Counted from the first letter of the stretch, positions 17,779 through 27,317 are shown. The stretch is DNA of 64,000 nucleotides from an uncultured beta proteobacterium (GCA_903830985.1 CAIKVZ010000189.1:1-64000); one strand, 5' to 3'. A program made the numbers and translations. Notes: generated by a model not told the origin, from the letters alone.

Positions 17779-19196
17779 CAGGACTTGCTCTTTTGGGGGC
17801 GTGACCAGTTCGCGATGCTCACCTGCTTGCCGCGCGCCACGCTCAAGGCGCCCGCCGGTGTGTCCTTGGTCAGGGTGGAGCCACCGCCCACCGTGCCGCC
17901 AGCGCCCAGTGTCAAAGGCGCGACCAGCACGCAGTTGCTGCCCACGTGCACATCGGCTTCGATCACGGTGCGGTGCTTGTTCGCGCCGTCGTAGTTGGCC
18001 GTGATGCTGCCGGCGCCGAAGTTGACGCGTTCGCCTACGATGGCGTCGCCCAGATAAGCCAGGTGATTCGCCTTGGCGCCACGGGCCAGGGTGGAGTTCT
18101 TCACCTCGACGAAATTGCCGATGTGCACTTCGGCGCCCAACCTGGCGCCGGGACGCAAGCGCGCAAACGGGCCGATCAACGCGCCCTCGCCCACGCTCAC
18201 ACCCAGCCTCTCGCCGTCGATGTGGGTGAACGGGTGGATCACCGCGCCAGCCTCGATGCTTGCATTCGCGATGACGCAGTTCGCGCCGATGCGCACGTCT
18301 TCGCCCAGCGACACCTGGCCTTCGAAGATGCAGTTCACGTCGATGGACACATCCTGTGCGCACAGCAGTTCGCCGCGCACGTCAAAGCGTGCCGGGTCGG
18401 CCAGGCGCACGCCCTGCTCCATGAAGCGCTTCGCCAGCCGCAGCTGGTAGGCACGCTCGAGTTCGGCCAGTTGCACCGGGCTGTTCACTCCATCCACCTG
18501 CACCCGGTCCGCGGTCTTGCAGGCCACCACGGGCGCGCCGTCGGCCACGGCGAATTTCACGATATCGGTGAGGTAGAACTCGGCCTGCGAGTTGTCATTG
18601 CGCAGCCGCGCCAGCCATTGTTTCAGACGCGCTGTCGGCAGCGCCATGACGCCGGTGTAGATCTCGCGGATCTCGCGCTGCGCCGGTGTGGCGTCCTTGT
18701 GCTCGACGATGGTCTGCACCACGTCGCCCGCGCGCACGATGCGGCCATAACCCGTGGGGTCCGGCATGTCGACGGTGAGCAGGGCCAATTTGTCGCCGGC
18801 GCATTCCTGCAACAGGGCGCGCAAGGTGTCGGCCTCGATCAGCGGCACGTCGCCGTTCAGGATCAGCGTCACGCCGTCTTCGGGCAGCACCGGAACGGCC
18901 TGCTGCACCGCGTGCCCGGTGCCGAGCTGCGGCTCCTGGCGCACGAACTTCAAATCGAAGTGTGTGGACTCGCTGACCTGGCGCCCACAGGCCGTTTCCA
19001 CCTCGGCCGCGCCGTGCCCAGTGACCAGCACCATGCTGCGCACGCCCAGGCCGCAAGCGGTATCCATCACATGCTGCAACAATGGGCGCCCTGCCAGCAG
19101 GTGCAAGACCTTGGGCAGTTTGCTTTTCATGCGCGTGCCCTTGCCCGCCGCCATGATCACCACATCCACTGCTTCAACTTTTTGAGTCATGTCCAT
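17778..19196 (-). CDS. glmU: Bifunctional N-acetylglucosamine-1-phosphate uridyltransferase/glucosamine-1-phosphate acetyltransferase
   Basis: VVIMAAGKGTRMKSKLPKVLHLLAGRPLL ... hexapeptide repeats ... SNCVLVAPLTLGAGGTVGGGSTLTKDTPAGAL; start 19196 or 19190. Confidence 0.96.
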   Translation of the reverse strand: MDMTQKVEAVDVVIMAAGKGTRMKSKLPKVLHLLAGRPLLQHVMDTACGLGVRSMVLVTGHGAAEVETACGRQVSESTHFDLKFVRQEPQLGTGHAVQQAVPVLPEDGVTLILNGDVPLIEADTLRALLQECAGDKLALLTVDMPDPTGYGRIVRAGDVVQTIVEHKDATPAQREIREIYTGVMALPTARLKQWLARLRNDNSQAEFYLTDIVKFAVADGAPVVACKTADRVQVDGVNSPVQLAELERAYQLRLAKRFMEQGVRLADPARFDVRGELLCAQDVSIDVNCIFEGQVSLGEDVRIGANCVIANASIEAGAVIHPFTHIDGERLGVSVGEGALIGPFARLRPGARLGAEVHIGNFVEVKNSTLARGAKANHLAYLGDAIVGERVNFGAGSITANYDGANKHRTVIEADVHVGSNCVLVAPLTLGAGGTVGGGSTLTKDTPAGALSVARGKQVSIANWSRPQKSKS

Positions 19197-20064
19197 GTTT
19201 CCTGAATTTCGTTGCCATCGGATTATCGGCTGGCTGGCTGCCACGCTCGCGTTGCTGTTGCTGCAGGGATGCAGCAGCGTCCGCCTGGCCTACAACAACA
19301 GCCCGGATCTGAGCTATTGGTGGCTGGACAGCTACGTCGACTTCGACGACCCGCAAGCCACCAGGGTGCGCGCGGCCTTGCCCCAGTTGCTGGCCTGGCA
19401 CCGCAGCCACGAGTTGCCGCTCACGGCAGACCTGTTGCATAAGCTGCAAGGCCTGGCGGCGGCGACGACCACGCCGGCGCTGGCCTGCAGCGCCTACAGG
19501 GAGATTCAGGCGCACCTGCAGCCGCTGATCGGCCAGGCTGCGCCGCTGGCCACCGAGGTCGCAGGCACGCTGAGTGCGGCACAACTGCTGCACATCGAGC
19601 AGCGTCTGCGCAAGAACAACCAGGACTACCAGGACAAATGGGGCCAGGGCAGCGCAATGGAGAGAAGCGAACGGCGTTTCAAGGTGGGCGTGGAGCGCTA
19701 TGAAAACCTCTATGGAACCCTCGAGGACGCACAGCGCGCGGCACTGCGGGACAGCATTGCAACTTCGTCCTACGACTTTGACCACAGCTTCGCCGAGCGC
19801 CTGCGCCGGCAAAAGGAACTGCTGCAAACCCTCAAGCGGGTCAGCACGAGCCCAGGCCTTGCCAATGAGAGCGCGGTGCAGGCGCAGATGCAAAGCATGC
19901 TCGAGGCGACCGGTCAGGACGGCTACAGCGAACGACTGAAGCAGGAAAACTGCGCCACCTTCGCCGTGGTGCACAATGCCGCCACGCCCGGGCAGCGTGA
20001 GCGCGCCGTGCGGCGCCTGGCAGCCTACGAGCGCGACGCGCGCGAACTGGCCGTGCAGCGCTGA
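19189..20064 (+). CDS. DUF6279-like lipoprotein
   Basis: Lipoprotein signal LLLLQGCSSVRLAYNNSPDLSYWWLDSYVDFDDPQ; conserved hypothetical family. Confidence 0.78.
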   Translation: MSMFPEFRCHRIIGWLAATLALLLLQGCSSVRLAYNNSPDLSYWWLDSYVDFDDPQATRVRAALPQLLAWHRSHELPLTADLLHKLQGLAAATTTPALACSAYREIQAHLQPLIGQAAPLATEVAGTLSAAQLLHIEQRLRKNNQDYQDKWGQGSAMERSERRFKVGVERYENLYGTLEDAQRAALRDSIATSSYDFDHSFAERLRRQKELLQTLKRVSTSPGLANESAVQAQMQSMLEATGQDGYSERLKQENCATFAVVHNAATPGQRERAVRRLAAYERDARELAVQR

Positions 20065-20077
20065 CCGCGCGCACAGC

Positions 20078-20374
20078 CTACGATCCGCGCTTCAACGACA
20101 GGTCCGAGCAAGGGTAGGCAACGCAGGGCAGGACGCAGCCCTCGGCCTTTTCCTCGGCGCTCAGCCCCGGCCACTCGATCTCATAGCGTACCGTGCCGCG
20201 TTCCAGCACGCCGATGCAGGTGCGGCAGGTGCCATTTCGACAGGAGCTGGGCCAATCGACGCCACCCTGCTCCATTGACGGCAGCAGCGGCTGATTCGTC
20301 CAGGCGTCAAAGGTCCGACCGTCGACAGAGATCTCGCCGGTGAAGAAAAGTGGTGCCACAAGCGCCGTACTCAT
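20078..20374 (-). CDS. 2Fe-2S ferredoxin-like protein
   Basis: DWPSSCRNGTCRTCIGVLERG ... EGCVLPCVAYPCSDL. Confidence 0.87.
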   Translation of the reverse strand: MSTALVAPLFFTGEISVDGRTFDAWTNQPLLPSMEQGGVDWPSSCRNGTCRTCIGVLERGTVRYEIEWPGLSAEEKAEGCVLPCVAYPCSDLSLKRGS

Positions 20375-22506
20375 ACTGCAGCCCCGCTCAGGACCATGGG
20401 CTGGCCGATGGCCGGATCGCTGATCGAATCAGCGCCGGTTTCCATGCGGCCGGCAAAGCGCCGGCAAAAGCCCGGCAACCCGACGACGCGCAGCGAGAAG
20501 TCGTACCAGAGGCCGCTGCTGCCCAGCGGCAAGTTCAGCGTAACCACTTCGCCCGCCGCCACCGCATGCCGGCTGGGCGGGGCGTTGGCATAGGCATTTG
20601 CCGTCAGCTCGAAGCTGCAGAGCACGGCGCTGCCATTGCGCAGACTGACCCCGAGTTCGGCGCTGGCGGGTCGGTAGACGAGTCCCACCTCCGGCCCGGG
20701 CGCTGCCGCCCCGGTGAAATACCGATGCAAGCCATTGGGCCCCAGCACCCACAGGTCGTAGGCTGGGTCTTGACGGGTCAGCGGCCACGCGCCCTCGAGT
20801 TGCCGTCCCGCGCCCACGGTGTAGCGCCGCGGCAGCTGCGACAGTTGCAGACGGTCGTACACGTGGAACACCGCCGCCGCCGCGCCGGTATTGGCAAACA
20901 CCAGTGTCAGCGAATCGCTCCGGCAACGGGCATTGGCCTGCAGTTCGTACGGCAGGGCCCGCGAGGGCCGCGTCCCCGACTCCTGGCTTGGCATCAGCGG
21001 CTTGATGGGTGCGACCGCCAACTTGCGTTGCACCAAGGCCGCGGCGCGCTGCGCCAGATCAGCGGTGGGCGGCAGCGGTCGCAGGGCAGAGCGGTCCGGT
21101 CGGGTGAAATCCAGCGTGCTGGTGAGGTCGCCGCAAACGGCGCGGCGCCAAGGCGAGATATTGGGCTCGAGCACGCCAAAGCACTGTTCCATGAAGCGAA
21201 TCACTGAAGTGTGGTCAAACACCTGGGAGTTGACCCAGCCGCCGCGGCTCCAGGGGGAAATCACCAGCATCGGCACGCGCGGGCCCAGACCGTAGGGGCG
21301 ATGCATCAGAGCCTGTTCCGCGGCGCCAGCGTGGTAACTGACGAGGTGCTCGTGGTATTCGCCGCGCGTGTCCACGGTGGAGGCGCCGGCCCAGCGCGCC
21401 CGCTCCGCATCGGTATGCCATGCCAGGCAGGACGGCACCGCGGGCGGCGGCACGTGGTCGAAAAAGCCATCGTTCTCGTCGTAGTTCAGGATCAGCACCG
21501 TGCGGCTCCAGGCTTCGGGGTTGGAGGTGAGCGCTTCCAGCACCTGTGCCGTGTAGTTGGCGCCCTGCGCCGGGCTGGAAGGCTCGGGATGCTCGGACCC
21601 GGCCGCAGGCGCCACGATCCAGGTCACCTGGGGCAGCGCGTTGGCCTGCACGTCGGCGCGCAACTGCGCCAGGCTGCGGGTGCTTAAGGCCCGTTCCCGC
21701 AGAGCGCCTGCGCTGCCGGCCACGCCCGCCGCCGCGTCGCGAAACGCCTTGAAACCGGCCAGCGGGTTGTCGTCGTAGTTGTCCGCCATGTCCTGGTAGA
21801 CCTGCCAGCGGATGCCAGCAGCCTGCAGCCGTTCGGCATAGCTGGTCCAGCTGTAGTGCCCCAACTCGGGTTTGGACAGCAGCGAATCCAGATCGTTGTA
21901 GGTTGCCGGCCCGCCGGCGAGCGCGTGCGGGTCATTGCTGCCGGTCCACAGGAACAGACGATTCGTGTTCGTGCCACCCTGAAACGAGGCATGGTAGGCG
22001 TCGCAGACCGTGAAGGCGTCGGCCAATGCGTAATGAAACGGCAGGTCGGCGCGCGTGTAATGTCCCATGGCGCGCTCACCCTTGGCCCGTGTCCAGTGAC
22101 CCATGCGCCCCTGGTCCCAGGCCTGCTGTGCGTTGGGCCAACTGTGCGGCGTGCCATCGGCTCGTATAAGGGCAAAATCCTCGTGGGTATTCAGACGAAA
22201 CGGCAGCATCGGACCTGACGCTGCGTTCTGCGGGACGCGAGGCTGCTGCCAGACGGAACGCCCGCCGGCGACAGGCACAGGAAAGCGATCGGCAAAACCG
22301 CGCACGCCCTGCAGGCTGCCGAAATAATGGTCAAAGGAGCGATTTTCCTGCGTCAGTACGACGATGTGCGCCACGTCGCGCAGCGTGCCGGTGCGGTGGT
22401 CGGGTTCGACTGCACAGGCACTGCGCAGCCACGGCTGAATCAGCGCCATGGCGGCTGCTGCCTGGGCGCTGCCGCGCAGGAATTGACGGCGGCCAGTTGG
22501 CTTCAT
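20371..22506 (-). CDS. Phosphocholine-specific phospholipase C (phosphoesterase family, Tat-exported)
   Basis: GRRQFLRGSAQAAAAMA Tat signal; HIVVLTQENRSFDHYFGSLQGVRGFADR; NYDENDGFFDHVPPP; C-terminal DUF756-like repeats. Confidence 0.93.
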   Translation of the reverse strand: MKPTGRRQFLRGSAQAAAAMALIQPWLRSACAVEPDHRTGTLRDVAHIVVLTQENRSFDHYFGSLQGVRGFADRFPVPVAGGRSVWQQPRVPQNAASGPMLPFRLNTHEDFALIRADGTPHSWPNAQQAWDQGRMGHWTRAKGERAMGHYTRADLPFHYALADAFTVCDAYHASFQGGTNTNRLFLWTGSNDPHALAGGPATYNDLDSLLSKPELGHYSWTSYAERLQAAGIRWQVYQDMADNYDDNPLAGFKAFRDAAAGVAGSAGALRERALSTRSLAQLRADVQANALPQVTWIVAPAAGSEHPEPSSPAQGANYTAQVLEALTSNPEAWSRTVLILNYDENDGFFDHVPPPAVPSCLAWHTDAERARWAGASTVDTRGEYHEHLVSYHAGAAEQALMHRPYGLGPRVPMLVISPWSRGGWVNSQVFDHTSVIRFMEQCFGVLEPNISPWRRAVCGDLTSTLDFTRPDRSALRPLPPTADLAQRAAALVQRKLAVAPIKPLMPSQESGTRPSRALPYELQANARCRSDSLTLVFANTGAAAAVFHVYDRLQLSQLPRRYTVGAGRQLEGAWPLTRQDPAYDLWVLGPNGLHRYFTGAAAPGPEVGLVYRPASAELGVSLRNGSAVLCSFELTANAYANAPPSRHAVAAGEVVTLNLPLGSSGLWYDFSLRVVGLPGFCRRFAGRMETGADSISDPAIGQPMVLSGAAV

Positions 22507-22569
22507 GTTCTAACCTGTGCAAAAAAATTCACAGGATAGCGCATGGCCAACGGCCAGGGCGCCGGAAAA

Positions 22570-22950
22570 CTAGCTCAGCGAATGCAGGCCGATCACGTTG
22601 CCTTCGGTATCCTGCACGATGGCGATGAAACCGTAATTGCCGATCGCCATCTTGGCTTGCAGCAACTTGCCGCCGTTGGCTGCGGCACGCTGCGCCTCCA
22701 CCGAGCAGTCGGCGCAGGAAAAATACACCAGGCTGCCGCCCACGCCGGGGCCCATCTTGCTGCTCTTGACCAGGGCGCCTGCCGCGCCGGCGGCGCCTTC
22801 CACCCACGAGAAGGCGCACATGTGCACATCGCCCATGGCGGGAAGGTCCGACATTTCATGCTGGAAAACCGCCTGATAAAACGCCTTGGCACGCGCCATA
22901 TCGTTCACATACAGCTCAAACCAACCGACGACATTGCTCTTTGCTTGCAT
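22570..22950 (-). CDS. VOC family (glyoxalase-like) protein
   Basis: MQAKSNVVGWFELYVNDMARAKAFYQAVF ... IVQDTEGNVIGLHS; start re-set to ATG at 22950. Confidence 0.85.
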   Translation of the reverse strand: MQAKSNVVGWFELYVNDMARAKAFYQAVFQHEMSDLPAMGDVHMCAFSWVEGAAGAAGALVKSSKMGPGVGGSLVYFSCADCSVEAQRAAANGGKLLQAKMAIGNYGFIAIVQDTEGNVIGLHSLS

Positions 22951-23136
22951 GGCTGACTCCTGGGTTAAATGTTGGCAAAACGGGAACAAAGTGTAGGCAG
23001 CAGCGCGGTCTGGCGCAAGCGCATATTCGGGCGGCTGGTGCCGTCCATGGCAACTGAGCAAACGCCCCTGTGCCGGCAAGGTATGCCCGGATGGTCGAGA
23101 ATTCGACCTTGACCAACCGCACTCGAGACCTGCGCC

Positions 23137-23796
23137 ATGACCTCCACCCTGAAAATCGACTTCGTATCCGACATCTCCTGCCCCTGGTGCGCCATTGGCC
23201 TGGCGGCCCTGGAACAGGCGCTGGACAGCCTCAAGGGCGAAGTCGCGGCCGACATTCACTTCCAGCCCTTCGAGCTCAATCCGCAGATGCCCAGCGGCGG
23301 CCAGGACATTGCCGAACACCTGACGCAGAAGTACGGCTCCACGGCCGACCAGCAGACGCAGATTCGCGACACCATCCGCCAGCGTGGTGCCGACGTGGGC
23401 TTCGTTTTCAACACCGCCGGGCGCGGACGCATCTGGAATACCTTAGACGCGCACCGCCTGTTGTATTGGGCTGAAAGGGAAGCTGCGGCGCAGCAACCGG
23501 CACTCAAAAAGGCGCTGCTCGCCGCCTGCCACAGCCGCAGCGAAAACATGGAGTCACCCGAAGTGTTGCTGGCAGCCGTGGCACAGGCCGGACTGGACGT
23601 GGAGCGCGCGCGCCTGGTGCTGAGCAGCGGGGAATTTGCCGCCGCGGTACGCGAGCGCGAGGCCTTCTACACCGGCCACGGCATCCAATCCGTGCCCGCC
23701 ATCATCATCAACGATCAGCACCTGATCTCGGGCGGCCAGCCCAGCGCCGTGTTCGAACAGGCGCTGCGTCAGATCGCCGCAGCACAACAGGCCTGA
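23137..23796 (+). CDS. DsbA family oxidoreductase (FrnE-like)
   Basis: KIDFVSDISCPWCAIGLAALEQAL; NTAGRGRIWNTLDAHRLL; GIQSVPAIIIND. Confidence 0.92.
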   Translation: MTSTLKIDFVSDISCPWCAIGLAALEQALDSLKGEVAADIHFQPFELNPQMPSGGQDIAEHLTQKYGSTADQQTQIRDTIRQRGADVGFVFNTAGRGRIWNTLDAHRLLYWAEREAAAQQPALKKALLAACHSRSENMESPEVLLAAVAQAGLDVERARLVLSSGEFAAAVREREAFYTGHGIQSVPAIIINDQHLISGGQPSAVFEQALRQIAAAQQA

Positions 23797-23892
23797 GGTT
23801 CGAGGGGCAGACTCGGCCAAAATTGCGATTTGTCAATTTCATAACTATTGTCACCACGGACCATGGAACTTCTTATCCCTTAAGGAGTTGCC

Positions 23893-24483
23893 ATGAATGG
23901 CTGTCGAATCCTGTTGGTCGAGGGCCATCCCGACGCGCAAGGCCTGCACTTGTCGCATGCGCTGGCCGATGCGTACGCGCTGGGCGCCGAGCTTGCCGGA
24001 CACGAGGTGCGCCGGGTACAGGTCGCCAAACTCGATTTCCCGCTGCTGCGCAGCCAGCAAGATTGGGTCCATGGCGAGGTGCCCGCCGCGCTGGAACAGG
24101 TGCAAACCGACATCGTCTGGGCGCAACATCTGGTGCTGTTTTTCCCGCTCTGGCTGGGCGACATGCCGGCCCTGCTCAAGGGCTTTCTGGAGCAGGTGGT
24201 ACGTCCTGATTTTGCCTTCAAGTCGCAAGTCGGTCGTCCGATGAATCCCCGGGGACTGCAGGGCCGCTCGGCGCGGGTGGTGGTCACCATGGGCCAGCCG
24301 TCGCGGCTTTACGGTTGGTACCTGCGCATCTTTGGCGTGGGTTCCCTGGAGCACAACATCCTGCGCTTCGTCGGCATCGCCCCCGTGCGCCAAACCCTGA
24401 TCGGTTTGGCCGACCGCCTGGGCGTGGAAGGCGCGCTCAAGTGGGCGAGCAAACTGCGCAAGCTGGGCGCTGCGGCGGCCTGA
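23893..24483 (+). CDS. NAD(P)H-dependent oxidoreductase, flavodoxin-like fold
   Basis: ILLVEGHPDAQGLHLSHALADAYA; LVLFFPLWLGDMPALLKGFLEQV. Confidence 0.87.
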   Translation: MNGCRILLVEGHPDAQGLHLSHALADAYALGAELAGHEVRRVQVAKLDFPLLRSQQDWVHGEVPAALEQVQTDIVWAQHLVLFFPLWLGDMPALLKGFLEQVVRPDFAFKSQVGRPMNPRGLQGRSARVVVTMGQPSRLYGWYLRIFGVGSLEHNILRFVGIAPVRQTLIGLADRLGVEGALKWASKLRKLGAAAA

Positions 24484-24490
24484 GGCCGCC
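24474..24490. terminator. Stem-loop spanning the stop codon of the flavodoxin-like gene
   Basis: GGCGGCC-TGA-GGCCGCC perfect 7-bp stem; no T-run. Confidence 0.35.
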
Positions 24491-24517
24491 GAATCCTAAA
24501 GCCAAGCTCCTTCCCGC

Positions 24518-24796
24518 TCAGACCACCTTGACCCCGTTGCCGAAAGCCAGGCGGTCGCGCACCATCGCGGCTTCGGGTTTCGGATCGGGGTAGTACCAGA
24601 CGGCATCGGTATTCAGGTCGCCATTGACCAGCAGCGAGTAATAAAGCGCCTGGCCCTTCCAGGGGCACATGGTCTTGTGGTTGCTGAAATCCACATACTC
24701 GCGCTTCAACGAACTGGCGGGAAAGTAATGATTCCCTTCGACCAGCACGGTGTCGTCGCTCTCGGCCACGACGGTGTTGTTCCAGACGGCTTTCAT
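24518..24796 (-). CDS. DUF427 domain-containing protein
   Basis: MKAVWNNTVVAESDDTVLVEGNHYFPASSLKREYVDFSNHKTMCPWKGQALYYS. Confidence 0.93.
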   Translation of the reverse strand: MKAVWNNTVVAESDDTVLVEGNHYFPASSLKREYVDFSNHKTMCPWKGQALYYSLLVNGDLNTDAVWYYPDPKPEAAMVRDRLAFGNGVKVV

Positions 24797-24803
24797 GCTG
24801 GGT

Positions 24804-25211
24804 TCACAGACCAATGGCGGCGATGCCGGCGCGCGCAATCTGCGCGTCTTCGCTGGACTTGACGCCGCTCACCCCCACGGCACCCAGGCATTGACCGTCC
24901 TGCATGATGGGCACACCGCCTTCAAGCAGGGTGTCCAGGTTGGCAGCGCTGAGAAACGAGACACGGCCGCCGTTGACCATGTCCTCGTAGGCCTTGCTTT
25001 CGCGCCGTCCCAGTGCCGCCGTGCGTGCCTTGCCGGGGGCGATGTGCGATGAAATGGGCGCAGCTCCGTCCAGACGCTGAAACGACAGCAGATGACCGCC
25101 ATCGTCAACGATGGCAATGCTCACCGACCAGTTGTTCTTGAGCGCTTCGGCCTCGGCAGCCGCTGCAATGGCGCGGACGTCGGAAAATTCCAGCACGGAT
25201 TTTGTTTTCAT
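24804..25211 (-). CDS. GlcG/HbpS family heme-binding-like protein
   Basis: VSIAIVDDGGHLLSFQRLDGAAPISSHIAPGKARTAALGRRES ... GGVPIMQDGQCLGAVGVSGVKSSEDAQIARAGIAAI; ATG at 25211. Confidence 0.88.
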   Translation of the reverse strand: MKTKSVLEFSDVRAIAAAAEAEALKNNWSVSIAIVDDGGHLLSFQRLDGAAPISSHIAPGKARTAALGRRESKAYEDMVNGGRVSFLSAANLDTLLEGGVPIMQDGQCLGAVGVSGVKSSEDAQIARAGIAAIGL

Positions 25212-25273
25212 GGGTGTGAAGTCAGGGATGAACGAATAGCCAAGCATAAGCCTTGCCGGCAAAATGAGCGCCC

Positions 25274-26026
25274 ATGTGTACCAATTACACCCCCAGCGCG
25301 CGCGCTCAATTGCAGGCCATGCCATTGGGCGCAAGGCAACTGCCTCAGGGGGACTGGCCGCCCGAGGCCTTCCCCGGTTACGAGGCGCCCCTGGTCATGG
25401 CGCAACCCGGCGCAACGGATGACGACACCGTGCGCTGCGTGCTGGCACGCTTTGGCCTGGTGCCGCGCTGGAGCAAGGACGCGGCGCAGGCCAAGGATCT
25501 GTCGCGCCACACCCTCAACGCGCGCAGCGAGAGCGTGGCCGAAAAACCCAGTTTTCGCGTACCCTGGCGCGAACGCCACTTCGCGCTGGCACCGATGCAG
25601 GATTTCTTTGAGCCCTGTTGGGAAGATCTTTCGTCGCACGGCGGCAAGTCCGTGCGCTGGCGCATCGCGCAAGCTGATGGGGAGCCCTTTGCCGCAGCCG
25701 CGCTGTGGGAAGGCTGGCGCGATCTGGCCAGTGGCGACATCGTCACCAGTTTCAGCCTGCTCACGGTGAATGCCGACGACCATCCCCTGCTGCGCCGCAT
25801 GCATCGACCCGGCGACGAGAAGCGTAGCCTCGCCATCATCGAGCCTGCCGACTACGGAGCCTGGCTGCACGCCACACCGGAGCAGGCACTGGCCATGCTC
25901 CGCCGGCCCGCTTCGACACGGCTGCGCGGCAAGCCGGCCCCAAAGGCGACTGCGGTGCGGCGCTCAGCCAAGCCCGAGGCGGTCCTGCAACAGCCCGGTT
26001 TTTGGGATGACGAGGCACCGAGGTAA
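25274..26026 (+). CDS. SOS response-associated peptidase (SRAP/YedK/HMCES family)
   Basis: MCTNYTPSAR with catalytic Cys2; NARSESVAEKPSFRVPWRERH; FSLLTVNADDHPLLRRMHRPGDEKRS. Confidence 0.9.
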   Translation: MCTNYTPSARAQLQAMPLGARQLPQGDWPPEAFPGYEAPLVMAQPGATDDDTVRCVLARFGLVPRWSKDAAQAKDLSRHTLNARSESVAEKPSFRVPWRERHFALAPMQDFFEPCWEDLSSHGGKSVRWRIAQADGEPFAAAALWEGWRDLASGDIVTSFSLLTVNADDHPLLRRMHRPGDEKRSLAIIEPADYGAWLHATPEQALAMLRRPASTRLRGKPAPKATAVRRSAKPEAVLQQPGFWDDEAPR

Positions 26027-26027
26027 A

Positions 26028-26045
26028 AGGTCCCTGAAGGGACCT
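26028..26045. terminator. Stem-loop downstream of the SRAP gene
   Basis: AGGTCCCT-GA-AGGGACCT perfect 8-bp arms just after the TAA stop. Confidence 0.4.
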
Positions 26046-26086
26046 CGTCCTACAGCCTTTGACCTGAAATGGGTCCACAATGAGGC

Positions 26087-26416
26087 ATGCAAGTCCAAAT
26101 CAATACCGACCATCACATCGAAGGTCACGAGGCGCTGGCAGCTTGGGCTACCAGCGAAGTCACTGTAGGCCTGAAGCACCACAGCGCGCAGATCATGCGA
26201 CTGGAAGTCCATCTGGGTGACGAAAATGGCCAAAAAAGCGGCTTGAACGACAAGCGCTGCCTCCTCGAGGCGCGTCTGGTGGGTCGCCCGCCGCTGGCCG
26301 TCACGGAGCACGCCGCCACGCTGTACCAGGCGGTCACTGGTGCCACGGAGAAAATGAACCGTTTGATCGAGAGCAGCCTGGGCCGCGCCGAGCGCATGCA
26401 GGCAGCCCCGGAGTGA
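26087..26416 (+). CDS. HPF/RaiA family ribosome-associated protein
   Basis: Small beta-alpha protein, QIMRLEVHLGDENG ... CLLEARLVGRPPLAVTEHAATLYQAVTGATEKMNRLIES. Confidence 0.75.
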   Translation: MQVQINTDHHIEGHEALAAWATSEVTVGLKHHSAQIMRLEVHLGDENGQKSGLNDKRCLLEARLVGRPPLAVTEHAATLYQAVTGATEKMNRLIESSLGRAERMQAAPE

Positions 26417-26445
26417 GCCGCATGGCTTGATTGCGCCAGCGAGGT

Positions 26446-26853
26446 CTACTTCGCCCTGAGCCCCTGCACCAGCGCGCCCAGCGCAATCCCGGCCAGCGCC
26501 CACAGCAGGCTCCAGTTGCCCGCACCCAGACCTGCGATGGCCGGCCCTGGACAAACGCCGCACAATCCCCAACCCACGCCGAACAGCGCCGCGCCGACGG
26601 CGGTGTCACGGTTCCAGACGCTGGGATGTTTGTGGAAGTGGTCGTCCAGCAGCGGTTTTGCAAACACGCGTGGCGCCAGCTGGTAGGCGAGCAGCACCAC
26701 CAGCACCGCGCCGCCCATCACCAGCGTCAGGCCGAAGTCCTCAAAACGCATAAAGCTCAGCACCACCTCGGGGCTGATCATGGCCGACACCGACAGGCCA
26801 AAGCCGAACAGCATCCCGGACAGCAGCGTGGCCAGAACCCGCGCGGCGCTCAT
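26446..26853 (-). CDS. YeeE/YedE family protein (DUF6691-like half)
   Basis: LLSGMLFGFGLSVSAMISPEVVLSFMR ... GLCGVCPGPAIAGLG; ATG 26853, overlaps the upstream partner. Confidence 0.87.
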   Translation of the reverse strand: MSAARVLATLLSGMLFGFGLSVSAMISPEVVLSFMRFEDFGLTLVMGGAVLVVLLAYQLAPRVFAKPLLDDHFHKHPSVWNRDTAVGAALFGVGWGLCGVCPGPAIAGLGAGNWSLLWALAGIALGALVQGLRAK

Positions 26854-27317
26854 GACAGCCACCTTGCAGCGAGGTTGGCCGTGAGGAAGGCCGTCGCCAT
26901 GAAGGTCAGCACAGCCAGCAGCGAAGGCCATTGCAGCGAGCCCAGGCCGCAAATGCCGTGGCCCGAGGTGCAGCCATTGCCCAGGCGCGCGCCAAAGCCC
27001 ACGAAGAAGCCGCCCACCAGCAACTGCCAGGCCGGCACCGCCGTGCCAGTGTGACCACCGCCGACATAGCCCGGCCACCACACCAGCGCGCCCAGGATCA
27101 GTCCCAGGGCATAGACCAGGCGCCAGCCACGCGAATCGACAAAACGGGCCTGCTGAAAAAACGGCCGCTGCACGACGAAAGACCAGGTGGAGGAAAACAC
27201 CGTGCTCATGCCGCCGATGCGGCCCGTCAGCACGAACAGCAGCGCCGCGCCGGCACCAACGAACAGGCCACCCAGCAGATAGTGCTGCCAGCCCAGGGGA
27301 AATAAGGTGAGGATCAT
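26850..27317 (-). CDS. YeeE/YedE family protein (sulfur-compound transporter-like half)
   Basis: GGLFVGAGAALLFVLTGRIGGMS ... FFVGFGARLGNGCTSGHGICGLG. Confidence 0.9.
   Translation of the reverse strand: MILTLFPLGWQHYLLGGLFVGAGAALLFVLTGRIGGMSTVFSSTWSFVVQRPFFQQARFVDSRGWRLVYALGLILGALVWWPGYVGGGHTGTAVPAWQLLVGGFFVGFGARLGNGCTSGHGICGLGSLQWPSLLAVLTFMATAFLTANLAARWLS

Noticed and set aside
17779-18363. N-terminal extension of the L,D-transpeptidase ORF
   Set aside because: Arg/His-rich frame inside glmU; a proper signal peptide starts at 17778.
17946-19205. 419-aa ORF antisense to glmU
   Set aside because: Shadow ORF; no domain features.
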